From NCBI GenBank assembly GCA_008508345.1, contig QNGE01000146.1, forward strand, positions 81,058 through 145,057: DNA of 64,000 nt. Direction: 5' to 3'. Each line of letters starts with the position of its first letter. Within the stretch, counting starts at the first letter, position 1. Position numbers and translations under genes: made by a program. Positions 48,827 through 59,790 of this stretch are shown in pieces. This DNA comes from Paragonimus westermani (Eukaryota; Platyhelminthes; Trematoda; Plagiorchiida; Troglotrematidae). Under the pieces are notes generated by a model that had not been told where the DNA came from, made no database searches, and worked only from the letters and a program-made list of their open reading frames with translations.

Positions 48827-49162
48827 CTAGATATGGAATTCATTGAAATTAAATGACCCGATCTGGGTCAGTTTTTCGTTCTTGTCGCTTGATATGCGTT
48901 CCTCGTTTTTCAGTTGACAGTTAATAACAGTGTGTTCGTGAGGAGATGACCGTCCTTCAAACAAGACGAAACGGGCGCGTAGAACAGCGCGATCGGAATT
49001 GGTAGCTTGAGTGGTACATTGTTCTCCATGAACCAAACTGCTTCTCTTCACCCCCTTGCGGAACACTCTGCTACGCACCACAGTAGGTGGTTTTGAACGA
49101 TCTGAATGAAATTGATCATAGTCGTTGCACACACGCAAGTTCTTCTGTTCAATACTTGACAT
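48827..49162 (-). CDS. Candidate coding frame, ATG-started, 111 codons, unknown
   Basis: The minus-strand frame starts with a true ATG at 49162 and ends with TAG at 48827-48829. CGACCTAACAG, an acceptor-like site, lies 10 bases before the ATG. Codon choice is mixed and uses GC-ending codons (CGC, GAC, AAG) more evenly than most chance frames here. The peptide is hydrophilic, with a basic RSRVFRKGVKRSS stretch in the middle and an acidic/Lys-rich end; no transmembrane segment or domain is recognised. It lies just beside a decayed LINE (49170 onward), so it may be host sequence or an unrecognised repeat. Confidence 0.3.
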   Translation of the reverse strand: MSSIEQKNLRVCNDYDQFHSDRSKPPTVVRSRVFRKGVKRSSLVHGEQCTTQATNSDRAVLRARFVLFEGRSSPHEHTVINCQLKNEERISSDKNEKLTQIGSFNFNEFHI

Positions 49163-49169
49163 AACGAGA

Positions 49170-50150
49170 TCTGTTAGGTCGGGCGTTGACTAAGCCATAG
49201 AAAATAAGAATCCTGTCTCAAGAACTTGGTTTTTTGGATAAGGTCACAAATAGGCTGGATAAAGGAAAGGTCAGTTATCCGGACTTCGACAAGATCTCTG
49301 ATTCAGCAAACCATCGACTGATTTTGGTAAAACCTGGAGCTTTTGGATTTCTTGAAAGCCTACTGAGATGGTAGAGAAAATTGCTGGTCAACTAGTCAGT
49401 TCAAGTACATCAGCAGCGTTAAGATTCCGAGGTGCGGTAGCTGTTGGTGTAACATAAAGATCATTTCTAGGGTCATTACTAACATTCTTGGTGAATCGGG
49501 TAGGAATGTGGAGTACCCTCTTGTTACTCCTCTGTTTCGTCTCCGTGCACGACCTGTGGATATGAGAAAATCCGGAGAGAGCTTGTAAGCAAGTTGATCT
49601 GGACAAATTTCATCTATGGTCTGAGGAGTGACAACTCCGCCCACGGTCACTGATAGGCTCAATAGAATAGTGGCTGTCTCTTGATAGAATACTCGCAGAT
49701 TCATAAGTCAGAGGGAAGAAAGAAAGTTTTTGCAAAGTAGATATATGGCCCAGGACTCTGAGGTGCCTATGTAAACGGAAGTTATGGATACAAGGCCAGG
49801 TCTACAGTTGACAACCAACGCAAATAGAACCTCGTTTGTGTTGCGAGTGGCGTTCGTCTCTTGAGGATCGAAGGTGGTTTCACCGTTTCACAGGGCACAA
49901 ACGAGACCTCGTTTAGAATAGTGTATGAAAGACTGATGCCCACGCATTCATTTTCAACGTAAATGGAATGACAAGTATCTTACCGAGGTCTTCACAATAC
50001 TGCAGGAATTTTCTCGGGTGAATGATAGATGTCTGTTCAACGTGGATCCGAACAATCACTTCAGTGGACATGAGCTAAGTCTGAGGAAGAGGATGGCGCT
50101 TATGATGAAAATGGCCTGTTTCGCCTCGGACAGGGTGGTTAATCAATGAA
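49170..50150 (+). pseudogene. CR1-like LINE reverse transcriptase, decayed and internally deleted
   Basis: At 49215-49385 the plus frame gives FLDKVTNRLDKGKVSYPDFDKISDSANHRL, then LVKPGAFGFLESLLRW. These correspond to 'W.DHLDKGK.VDVCYLDFSKAFDSVNHRLL..KL.A.G..DSLL.W', i.e. RT motif A and what follows; the motif A aspartate is kept in a damaged context. Near 49990-50145 another plus stretch gives EFSRVNDRCLFNVDPNNHFSGHELSLRKRM...CFASDRVVNQ. This matches the C-terminal 'LF...P....GH..KL.K.R....CFS.RVVN.WN' block. The catalytic YADD region between them is missing, replaced by unrelated-looking sequence. A dead copy inside the spacer of the large inverted repeat. Confidence 0.7.
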
Positions 50151-50664
50151 AAAATAAACAACTGCTGTCCTCGATCTTTTTTGAGCGGTTTCATTTGGGT
50201 AAGGACGTTTTGCAGTCTCACATTTGTACGAAAGTCACCTAAGAATATTTGCGTTGGGGCTTCTGTCACAGTTCATAATTTGTCTTAAGGAAATCTTTTT
50301 TCCCGTCTGTTCGATTGCCACTATTCTTTTCTTCTTTAGCCATCTTTATTTTCCAAGGCAAAGTTAAGCTGAATTATCTACACTATCTTTTAGTTGTTCG
50401 CACAACCGGTATATTCTCACACATCGGTCGTAACCATGAACTTACTGATATCCGATTGCACTCATGACTTAAAGCCTTCGATGGACACGCTTTTCTGTGA
50501 TCAATCCACTGGATCATAGTGAGACATTAGAACAACCTAAGCTCAGTCGATCAGTGTGCAACATTCAGTCTTCTGGAAGGATGTAATTAGGAGGCCGCCA
50601 TAATAAACTGGGATTAGGCAGTGATTATAACAGGACTATCATTTAAACAAAAAACTTGCTGAAT
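50151..50664. other. LINE 3' flank and unassigned sequence
   Basis: An A-rich stretch (50145-50160) follows the LINE C-terminus. The remainder is not recognised. Confidence 0.4.
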
Positions 50665-51623
50665 AAAACAGCCACAACAAAGCACACTACCGACAAAAGT
50701 CATCTGGATGAATAAACAAGACCAGTCAATATGCCAGCCGTGAATCGGTTCATAGTTCATTCAGGCCAAGCCTCTGCCTAAGAAAGGATTCTGTTCACAG
50801 CGAGATGTATTGATGTTCCTCCATACACTTCGACAGCGTTGGCAGTGTGCCCTATAGATCAACGGGAGCAAACCTGGAAAGTGTGGGAGCGCCTCGCATA
50901 CTCCTTCAACAAACTATCCTACTGACGAATTGCGCCAAACAGAACAAGCGAAATTTCGACTCGGAATTGTTTAATTGTTCGCATTGAAAACTTTGTGAAT
51001 TACATTGCTTCCATACACGTTTGTAGTTGAAACAAACAGTTGTCGCGCCGCAAACCACGTGCAATCGACTACAGAAGAAAAATGACCAAACTCCGATTCG
51101 GAAATCGAGAACGATGATGAATGAACCAAGGTGTATTCGAACGCAGATCCCCACAATTCTGCATGATATCACTGAAACCTCGGCGTCAGTGAGTTGTCAA
51201 TTCCTGAGTTACTGATTGTCAGCAATTCACATTCGGTGACTGTTCTGACTCACGTGAACGAGCTGTGGCGAACTGGTTCAAGACATGCCACGTGCGATTT
51301 AATTCGTCCAAGCGTATTCGCGGACCACGAAACATTGTCCGGATTCTATGCTAGTTAGAGCCGGCAAATTCATCGTTGCCAAGTCAGTTAGGTCGTTGAA
51401 GCGTTCCACAGAATGAGGATTGGGTTGTTGTGGGGATGTGAACTTGCCGGCCGTAGTGTGTATGCGAAATGATCTGTGGTCTTTCATATCTGTTTGTTTG
51501 CACTGTGATTCTTCTTCGAGCTGTACGTCCTCGAGCTTGATCTCATCATGTTCTCCACCCTCAACCGAAGGATGTTAGTCTGACGTGGTTGCACATTGTG
51601 ATGTATTGTTTGATTTGTAAACA
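50665..51623 (-). repeat. Right arm of the near-identical 959-bp inverted repeat
   Basis: Reverse complement of 44066-45024. The outer side ends at a GT tract (51626-51641). Confidence 0.95.
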
Positions 51624-51625
51624 CC

Positions 51626-51641
51626 GTGTGTGTGTGTGTGT
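51626..51641 (+). repeat. GT microsatellite
   Basis: Eight GT units at the outer boundary of the near-identical arm. Confidence 0.9.
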
Positions 51642-51780
51642 TTATGTGTGAGAGAGTTGTCTCTTCAGTGGCGTTCACGTGTGGGGTAGGGTTTCGCGTG
51701 ACAGCGTTGTTGTCCGTCGGTGACGTAGGTGCGGTTCGTGGTGTGCTTGCGTTCGTTCGGAGTTCCATTGATTTGGCAAC

Positions 51781-52536
51781 TTGTCGACAGATTTGTCCGT
51801 GGACCGCGAGCTGAGAGCGCGTGTGGCGAAGGCTAGCGCTGCTTTCGGACGTCTTGAAAGGAGTGTCTGGAAGAATCACAGCCTCAAGATGGCCACGAAG
51901 CTGTGTGTCTACCGCTCAATGGTGCTGTCTATCCTGCTGTACGGCAGTGAGACGTGAACATTGTATCAGCGGAACGTGAGCTATTTGAGCCGCTCCCATG
52001 TGCAGTGTCTGAGGTGCATCTTGGACATCCGATAGTCGGACATGATTCCGAACACTGAGGAACTGCGGCGAGCGGGCATGGACGGGATGGAAGCCACGTT
52101 GACGCTGAATCAGCTCCGTTGGCTCGGTCACGTTCGTCGGATGGGCGATGACCGTATCCCGAAGCAGTTACTGTACGGACAAGTGAAGTCAGGTAATCGA
52201 AATCCCGGTGGTCATAAGCGGAGATACCAGGATTTTGTGCAGGTGAGCCTTTCACTTTGTAACACTGATTTTAGATGTTGGGAAGATTTGGCGTTGAACC
52301 GGACGGCCTGGAGGAATACTGTACGGGCGGGCGTCCAAGCGTTCAACGAGCAATTGTTGCGCGGTCGCGAGCGGAAACGTGCGGTACGCAAAGGAACCAT
52401 CGGTGCCATAGGTCGCGGTGACGTGACTATATGGCGTTGCGATGTGTGCGGCCGCGAATGCGCTGGCCGTTTGGGGTTAATAGGTCACCAACGTACTCAT
52501 AGTACACCGTCGGCGAAGAGACGACGAGTAAGTTAG
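51781..52536 (+). pseudogene. LINE reverse transcriptase C-terminus with C2H2 zinc finger
   Basis: From about 51790 the frame gives LRARVAKASAAFGRLERSVWKN, VYRSMVLSILLYGSET, then TGA (51955), and HVQCLRCILDIR, then TAG (52033), where the family normally has tryptophans. The frame then opens for 164 codons (52042-52536): MIPNTEELRRAGMDGMEATL, LRWLGHVRRMGDDRIPKQLLYG, and W..LA.NRTAWR-like blocks. It closes with a C2H2 finger, CDVCGRECAGRLGLIGHQRTH in spacing C-X2-C-X12-H-X3-H, and a basic tail. The class is RTE-like but a different family from 11430-12478. It is 5' truncated and carries stops, so inactive. Confidence 0.85.
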
Positions 52537-53089
52537 GCTCCGATCAGGTAGGTAATATCAATGTATCCATTCTACTCCTGTTCGTTGACAACTCATCCGC
52601 TTCTCTTTTTAGAAACTTGAGCATCTGTGGTCTTCTATCCATTCTTTACTTCGGCTTTGTTGGTGTATTGTATGATGAATGGTCTGTCTGGCTTTTCATA
52701 GTCTAATGAGAACTTTGCTTTTCATCCTTATCTTCTTTGGAATGCACTAACCTACACTCCTATACTGCAATGCTTCTTGTATTGCACTTCAGAAATCTTT
52801 CTTCTTAGTGTAGATCTCGTCATTAAAGCCTCTCTCTGATTAGTTTCCAAGAGATAAGAGTTTCCTTTCCTTATTAGCCAATCAAATGGCTAACCAGCAT
52901 TGGCCGGCTGGAGAGAAAGGACCCACTTTCACACTTCCCGGTCTTATTCCTTCGGGTTTGCACTGGATATGGGGTGTGTTGGTGTAACTGCAATTGGTGC
53001 AGCGCAAGCCAATTGCAGTGATGGATGAGCGCAGGCGTCCTTTGGCTTCGGTCACTGTGACAGGCTAATTCGAATCGGATGCCACCAAC
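52537..53089. other. LINE 3' flank within the arm-specific segment
   Basis: Pyrimidine-rich, no gene recognised. It belongs to the segment (about 51642-53089) present on the right side of the inverted repeat but absent on the left. Confidence 0.5.
52987..53019. repeat. Perfect 11-bp hairpin
   Basis: ACTGCAATTGG (52987-52997) and CCAATTGCAGT (53009-53019) are perfect reverse complements with an 11-base loop. Confidence 0.9.
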
Positions 53090-53190
53090 CGTGTGTGTTG
53101 GTGTGCGTGGATATTTTTGACACATTGATTATGTTTTTCTAGTCTTACTTATGACTCCCGATTCTTACTAATCGCTATCGGATCCAATTA
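53090..53190 (-). repeat. Outer segment of right arm, diverged
   Basis: Pairs with 43955-44056 in reverse complement, about 86% identical over 90 bases, ending near the shared ggatccgatagcg. Confidence 0.8.
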
Positions 53191-53725
53191 TTTACCACAT
53201 TTTCTGGTGGCAGATTTTGACATGCACTGCGAACATCACCACAGACTCCAGCTCAGTTGTTCTATGATTTGCGGGGATGTGCAAAAGTTATTTGCTGAGC
53301 AAACCTGTGGTATTTAGCTCATGAAGTTGCGAGCCATTTTCCCGGTGATACCAGCTAGAACCGCCTACGCCACTTTACCATGAACCGAAGTGATGACTAT
53401 CGATAGGGACAGTATTTTGTTAAGTTTTCTGATCACGCTGCATGAAAACACAGTGAACACTACTTTAAAGAATAGAATTGTGCTAAGAATCTGTGAGAGT
53501 TTAGCTGTGACAAATGGGAGTACGTTTACAGGTTGAACTATGATGTTCCAAATGAAACACCAGCCATGACCACTACTATATCTATGTCCACGTGAAAAAC
53601 CTCAATGAGCAATCAACGTGCCAGTTTGGAAACACGCTAACTAATTAATTACACACTGCTTGTGTAATACTTTACGTTTGTGAAGTATGATCTTAGGAGC
53701 CAATTTGTGTGCGATTGTTGTGTAG
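53191..53725. other. Unassigned
   Basis: No open frame or repeat of note. Confidence 0.5.
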
Positions 53726-53893
53726 GTGTGGACATGGTAATATGGATAACGAAACGTGAATCAAGTTGCTGTGGCTCCACACTTATTGGATCAGTGTCTT
53801 ATAGGGTCAGACAGCCTTTAGATCGCCGTTCGTCGCAAGGCCAGAAGAGACTTATCTACAGATCTGCGCAGCGTGAACGACCTTGTTCAGACA
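53726..53893 (+). CDS. Candidate internal exon 1 of an unknown gene
   Basis: CGATTGTTGTGTAG ends at 53725 and GACA/GTACGT marks 53894. The 168-base segment (56 codons, entering and leaving one base into a codon) is open. The peptide goes from a hydrophobic start (VDMVIWITK) to a basic, Arg/Gln-rich end (RRSSQGQKRLIYRSAQRER). If joined to 55174-55244 the phases agree. No domain recognised. Confidence 0.3.
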
Positions 53894-55173
53894 GTACGTG
53901 TTCTATTTCTCGGTGATGCAATTTTTCCCACTGATGTTGACAAACGGAACATAGCGCACAACTATTTGATCGTCATATGGTGGGCATACGTGTGAGCACA
54001 TGCGTTCACAGTTCGGGTGAAGCGGGTCCATTCATAATCCAGTGTTGATTATTTTTTGATGTTTTCGCGCGATTTTCACGAAAATTTTAGACGTAATCGT
54101 TGTGCTAACTTCAATGATCATTTTGCCACACTGGGTTCCTATACAAGTACTCTCTGAACCTGTGTAACTTAGAAGTAATTGAATGCTGTTCTCCTTAGAG
54201 TAACTCACTTGTGGAACTTGACAAGTGAGGAAACAACTGATCAAACATCTTAGCCTTATATATCTGTCTTCAACTCATCAGGTGGTGAAATTCGAACAAA
54301 TCTGTTAACACAGATAATCTTTTATGATCAAATTAACTATTGATCGGTTCTTTGAAAGTGCGTGAACCAAAGCGGTACTTATAACCTCTCGCATGTAGAC
54401 AGCTCAGCTGGAATTTGCTACTGTCTCCTGTCAAATGATTGTGTGATCTATGTGTGAAAGTATTCAGAAGAATGCGCGCATCCGTGGTGTGGTTTTTCAG
54501 TTTTGTGTTGGCGACTTACGGAGACAAGTGGAATGTTCATTCTGCCAGACGTGATAGCTCAATGTTTTTTCAGAGATTGGTGGCCTGATTTTTTTCTGTG
54601 AAAGAACAACGTGGGGCTGATATGCATTTTGTGAGCTCTCTCAGCATCTGACTAAGTCCAGGGTGATATTTGGTAATCGGACCTGTTGAGGTACTGACTT
54701 CATCACGATGGTTCTGTGAACTACTGAGAGTGCAGTGTTATGTCTTGAGCACTGGTGTTTCGAGGTTGGATAGACTGACCAGCTCAAAGTTTGTATTGTT
54801 ATGATAATTTTCCGTGCTCATAGTTAACGGCAAAGTAACAGACCACAAGAACAATGCACCGAGTTAAGATCCAACACTAAGTGTCGCTCCTAAATTCGTC
54901 CGATTAACCCGACAATTAAAGACACAACTGAATCCGTTGTTCCCGATTCATGCAAAAGTCGGCGTGCTTTGCGTCATTTCAGTAAGAAATACCAGAGTTG
55001 TCAGGGTATTTTGAATAAAGGAAGCGAGACAATCAGCGCTTTCTAATCGGGATCACTTGATTACGTCATCGTGATGAATAAACCACTAGAATTGAGTAGA
55101 ATGAGAAAAATGCGGACGAAGTAATACGATTCGACTGTGCTGATTGTACGCATGAAAAGATGTTACATTGCAG
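53894..55173. other. Putative intron or unassigned
   Basis: No coding or repeat signature recognised. Confidence 0.4.
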
Positions 55174-55244
55174 AAAGTACTCGTGCAAACTACACTGCGC
55201 AAGCTACTTCACGCGGATCGCGAGCTGACAGGATGCGTGGGACG
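55174..55244 (+). CDS. Candidate internal exon 2 of the same gene
   Basis: AAGATGTTACATTGCAG ends at 55173 and GACG/GTACGT marks 55245, the same donor hexamer as the preceding candidate. Entering one base into a codon, as 53726-53893 requires, the frame is open and leaves at a codon boundary with a basic peptide (STRANYTAQATSRGSRADRM). The phase 0 frame is open as well, so the assignment is not unique. Confidence 0.25.
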
Positions 55245-57139
55245 GTACGTGTGTGCGTCCCTGTGGCTCATAAGGTCTGCTCACTCGGAACGTGTCTAGA
55301 TCATACAACAGACAAATCACAATACGTTATTAGTGTGGCGAGTTCGTGCACAATTCACTCCAGACAGCAACTATTCACCTAATTTCAGTTTCGTCCGCAC
55401 ACAATTTCTGTTGCGAGACCGAAATGTGGACGTAAGTTATGAGACGGTCTTCAATATGACTAGTAGGCGGTTGCAGAGAGAACTTCAGTTAAATTGTTAA
55501 GGTACGAAAGCTCTTCATCGGTTTTCGGATGAATCCGAAGATTAACAGCATATTAAAAATGTCGGCTAGATTATTTCCAATTTACTTGGAAAATATATAC
55601 TTAAAAGCATACATTGCGATGAATATGGCTACATGAAATTGAGCGGGGATCAGAAGTTCGGACTATCCGTCACGTTGCCTTGTTGGCCTACTTTGATAAG
55701 GAGAATACAATTCCAGGGATTAAGTTAAAAAGCTGAACTACGAATGTTCAGAAACTTTATGGTCACGTATTAAAGGCAAACGACAAAACCATGTCTTATT
55801 TCAGTACATGAATGACGATCTCATTAGGGTAACTTAATGACTAACTACAGTATACCAGTCGGATCTACATTTGATTAAGTGCTACAAGAAAATTGAGGCC
55901 TATGAAGAGCGTCTGAAGAGGATTTCCTGTGAAATATTCTCTATGGAACTGAAGCTTATTGGGAGGATTCTGTCACCATCAGCTTAGCTGAGCAACTCTA
56001 TCAGGCAATAGCCTTAACTACTTTGGTTTTATCAATGCATTCTTGTGCAATCACTATGTGCACATTTTTCACTCTAGGCTGCCAAGAATGATTTCATCCA
56101 ACAGAAAAAAACATCCACAAATCACACTCATTCAGCACTCGAATTTGTTGCACGATACTAAACGAGAACAATTCCCTTGAGACCTATAGCCACTCGAATT
56201 AGGGACCACTTTGCATTGACGGTAGTGGAGAGGTGCCCATTCAGTCTGTTCAGAGACAACAACATTTATGAACTGAGAGGAAATCAGTTAAGCAAAAACC
56301 TAACAGGGGACTAAAACGAAGTGTGCAACAGGGAGTGGATGAGACGATATTATACCAGAGTGTGTCGAGAGAATACGTGATCAATATCGGACTGTGTGGG
56401 TGCCAACTACACTTTTGGTGACGAAACCTGTTGATTCCTGGGGAAGCAATTTTTGTCTAAACATTTCCTGTAATTTGAAGTTATATTCCAACATCTAGGC
56501 CATGATAGGGGGTGTTTGGTGAAAAAGCGAATGAGATGAGGCCAGAGCGAAATCACTGCCTGAATCTCTTCTTTTCTAACAGTACTTTTGTAGCTGGTGG
56601 CCTAACATACAAGATGACAGCCAGTTCGAAGCACGGTTATCTTATTTTTGTTTAGTCAATCCAAATGACAAGAATAAAACTGGAGGCCGAGTGTAAACTT
56701 TTGAACTTGCATCAAGTTAATGGAACCTGTTGTTGATTTTCCGCCACTATAATTGTGGTTATTAGGACAGAGAAAATAAACGAACCGAGTACGTTTAACT
56801 AATGGGTACAAACTTCTGAACGGTCCGGGTCTTCAAAATACCAGTCACAATTAAAGCCAAACATGACTTTATTGTACCAGGTAACTATATATCTTCATTT
56901 AATGAACTGAAAAAATCATATATATATATATATATATCGAGTTTTGTCAGATGAACGGGTGGTAATGTTTTTGATTTTCCAGACACAATAAATCAAAACG
57001 AAGATTGACCGCGAACTCACAAGTTACCCTATTAGTTACGAAGATTATTGCATAAACATGTACACACCACTTTGTGTATTGCTAATAGTTAGATTGACGG
57101 ATTTATGATGTTGGAAGAGATCAAATTGTACACAGTCAG
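55245..57139. other. Unassigned; contains AT microsatellite
   Basis: No coding signature. The AT microsatellite is at 56918-56937. Confidence 0.45.
56918..56937 (+). repeat. AT microsatellite
   Basis: Ten AT units. A second TA run lies at 57433-57445. Confidence 0.9.
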
Positions 57140-57395
57140 GATTATGGCTACATTCGAACCAGGGACAGAAACACCATGCCCAAACGTGGCAAGTGGTCTA
57201 TCAGCTGAGCTATGAGGCCACGCCAAGAGTTCGGGAATTTCATATTTGGATTTCGATACTCATCCGTCCCAGTGTCTCATATGGAATCCACCAAATGCTC
57301 CAAGGGATCGGCTGTCTCAGCAGGATATCTCGATCAGTTCACGTTGGAATCCACCAACGTCACCGCTGAGTATAGAAATTGAGTCTCATAAAAAA
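57140..57395 (-). repeat. SINE family 1 copy
   Basis: The minus strand carries ggcctcatagctcagctgat (A-box half), ttgccacgtttgggca (anticodon arm with GTT in the loop) and ccctggttcgaatg (B box). The family left block follows (ttggtggattccatatgaga, ttggtggattccaacgtg). The acceptor 3' strand is diverged. It is one of the best preserved copies. Confidence 0.8.
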
Positions 57396-58839
57396 TCATA
57401 GGTCAGTCGAACTACTTATTAGTAATACGGTTTATATATATATATGAACAAAAGGGACAAAAGTATCTAAACAAGAACGAGAAAAAGAGCCACTCCAAGG
57501 CCTACATACAAACCTTCTTCCAAATTCGCTGACAACTGCCTCACTTATCGTGAAAATATCAGAGAAAAAAGAAACGATGTGCTGAACACAGTGAGTTAGA
57601 GCTTTTGACGAGTTTACCAGCAACCAATACAGTGGCATGTAACAGGTGTAAATAATTTGGCAATATTTGTTGTGACTTCGTGTTATAGACGAAGTGGAGA
57701 GTTTGCATGAAAGCAAATAGGAAGACTACTGTTTCTAGCCAACTACTTAAGACGAAGGCATGTAAGTCTTCAATAAGAAAAATGACAACAGCCACAGAAT
57801 AATCACATAACTAACGATAGGTAATGTAGTGATGAATAAAACGTCTAACCGGTTGTCAGGATGTACAAAGATCTTAGGTGTTTAGAACTGACCACCTCAA
57901 AGTGGCACAGTGTAAAGTCTGTTACCCTTTCGATCTCTTGTTACATACCATTCTTCATACCGGTTATGTTCATTGTACATATTAACTACTTGTCTATTGT
58001 TTGAATCAATACACTTCTTCGTCCTCGCGCGTTTCACCTTCTGCTCGCACGCGGTCCTGGTTATCGTGGGCTAACCGTGGCAACGTTCATTTAGCTTGTT
58101 GGAGGAACCAAATTCGTTATTACTGAAGGGGAGAATCTTCTTGCAATACGCAGCAGACTTAGTGTAGTGGAATTAGTTGCGGACACCTACTGTGAGTTCT
58201 TGTATTTGCCTCGAGGTACTGTTCCCCCAACTCTCTGTTCCACTACAACAGTCTTTAACAGCACAAGTTTTGTTGTTATGAGCTGGAAGTTCGGATGATT
58301 ACAGAATAAATACACTTATTACAGACTGTTTTTGAGGGAGAACTCACAGTCAGTTTGAAACAGTCAAGTTTACTTCCTTGGAGAAAGCTTAGAAAACTAT
58401 TTTGGTGGTGGCATTCTGAAATCCAACATTCCCTTTTCGGTGAAAATCATGCTATGCTGATAGTAAATGCGTTGGTCGCAAAGACAAATGTGGCGTCACT
58501 ATTTACACATACCAGTTTGCTGTTTATATCACCTGTGCAAATTTGTGATTTTCTTATATAAAGGGGGTTACAACGGCTGATACATAGTGTGCCCACCTCA
58601 CCACGATCAGCATGAATTACCTTTAAAAGGTCGGTTTGTAACAACGTGTTCAGTATCTAGGTTTTCTAGAACTAAGTGCCGTAAACGTCGGTTACTTTTT
58701 GCAATGGCGATAGCTCTTCGCTGATTCTTTCTACAATTCAACAGTCTAAATAAAGCGGGTAAATAGGGTTTTCTGATCAATATGAACTGAACATGAGGCA
58801 ATCGATTGCAGCCACTTTCACGGACATTTATTCAGGTAC
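57396..58839. other. Unassigned
   Basis: TA run at 57433-57445. Short unrecognised frames only. Confidence 0.45.
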
Positions 58840-58980
58840 TTGCTAAAAGAAGCACTATGTTTGAATTTCCTCTATCGGAACTCATCATTAATGCATGTCT
58901 TTGCCACAGCCAGGATTTGAACTCATGACATCCTATTGTGGCAATCATATTGATGAACTGAACTGCCATATTCAAGCGTT
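58840..58980 (-). repeat. SINE family 2 copy, decayed
   Basis: aatgcatgtctttgccacagccaggatttgaactcat mirrors agtgcatatccttgccatggccgggatttgaactccg at 59699-59735. Confidence 0.65.
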
Positions 58981-59596
58981 CATTCGCATTCGTTTGTGAG
59001 TACTACTCAAAATCTCATGTTAAATTCCACGGATGGCCCTGCGGCTTGGAATTTTGTCCAAGCATAACTTGACTGCGGTGCTTGTTTTCGGAACGGGTTG
59101 GTTGAAAATTTGTGAAAATGTGACAGGTGCTATCAATGGTGAGTGATTTTGGTTTAATACCTTGAACAGCAATTTCTTGTGGTATATCGCCTTATCATGG
59201 ATGATGGAAGCACAAAACATCTTGAGGTACCACTTGAGGTCCAACTTTAGATCATCTTTCAAGTTTATCCGCTGGAGGATTAGCATCAAATTACTTCAGT
59301 TTAACCAGCCTGTATGATTAAGTGGTGAGTTACACCGTGAGGGCACCGACTTTTTCAAAATGAATCCTGTTGTTACAGCATCAACTGAGAAGTTGCGGTG
59401 AAACTCAAAGGGCCTAAACAATCACTATTCAGAACTTAATTAGTAGCAGACAAACATTTCTAGTAAACTGGATTTTTGTGTTCAAAGTGGTGAATGGAAT
59501 CGGCCGGAACTACCCGTCATACGTCAGATGCGGTTAATACTTTGTCTGTTATTTATTTTCCCTACCCAGAATAGTTGAGTTATGTAGTATCTTTTC
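58981..59596. other. Unassigned
   Basis: Short unrecognised frames only. Confidence 0.45.
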
Positions 59597-59790
59597 CAAG
59601 TTGACCATCACTCACGTTCAATCGCAGCGTGCGCATTCAGATAGACTTTCCAGCTAGCCTCCAGACTCGAGTTTCGCTCTCATTAGAGCTCGTCAGTAGT
59701 GCATATCCTTGCCATGGCCGGGATTTGAACTCCGGCCATTCCAATCATGAGTCAGCCGTGTTAACCATTGCGCCATTGACCTCACATTAG
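59597..59790 (-). repeat. SINE family 2 reference copy with tRNA-like head
   Basis: The minus strand reads gaggtcaatggcgcaatggt (A-box half, 59784-59765), ggccggagttcaaatcccgg (T arm with B box, about 59737-59718) and gatatgcactactgacgagc. The tail ggaaagtctatctgaatgcg ... gatggtcaacttgg runs down to 59597. The T stem CCGG/CCGG is perfect. The same tail occurs twice at 33051-33229. Confidence 0.75.
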
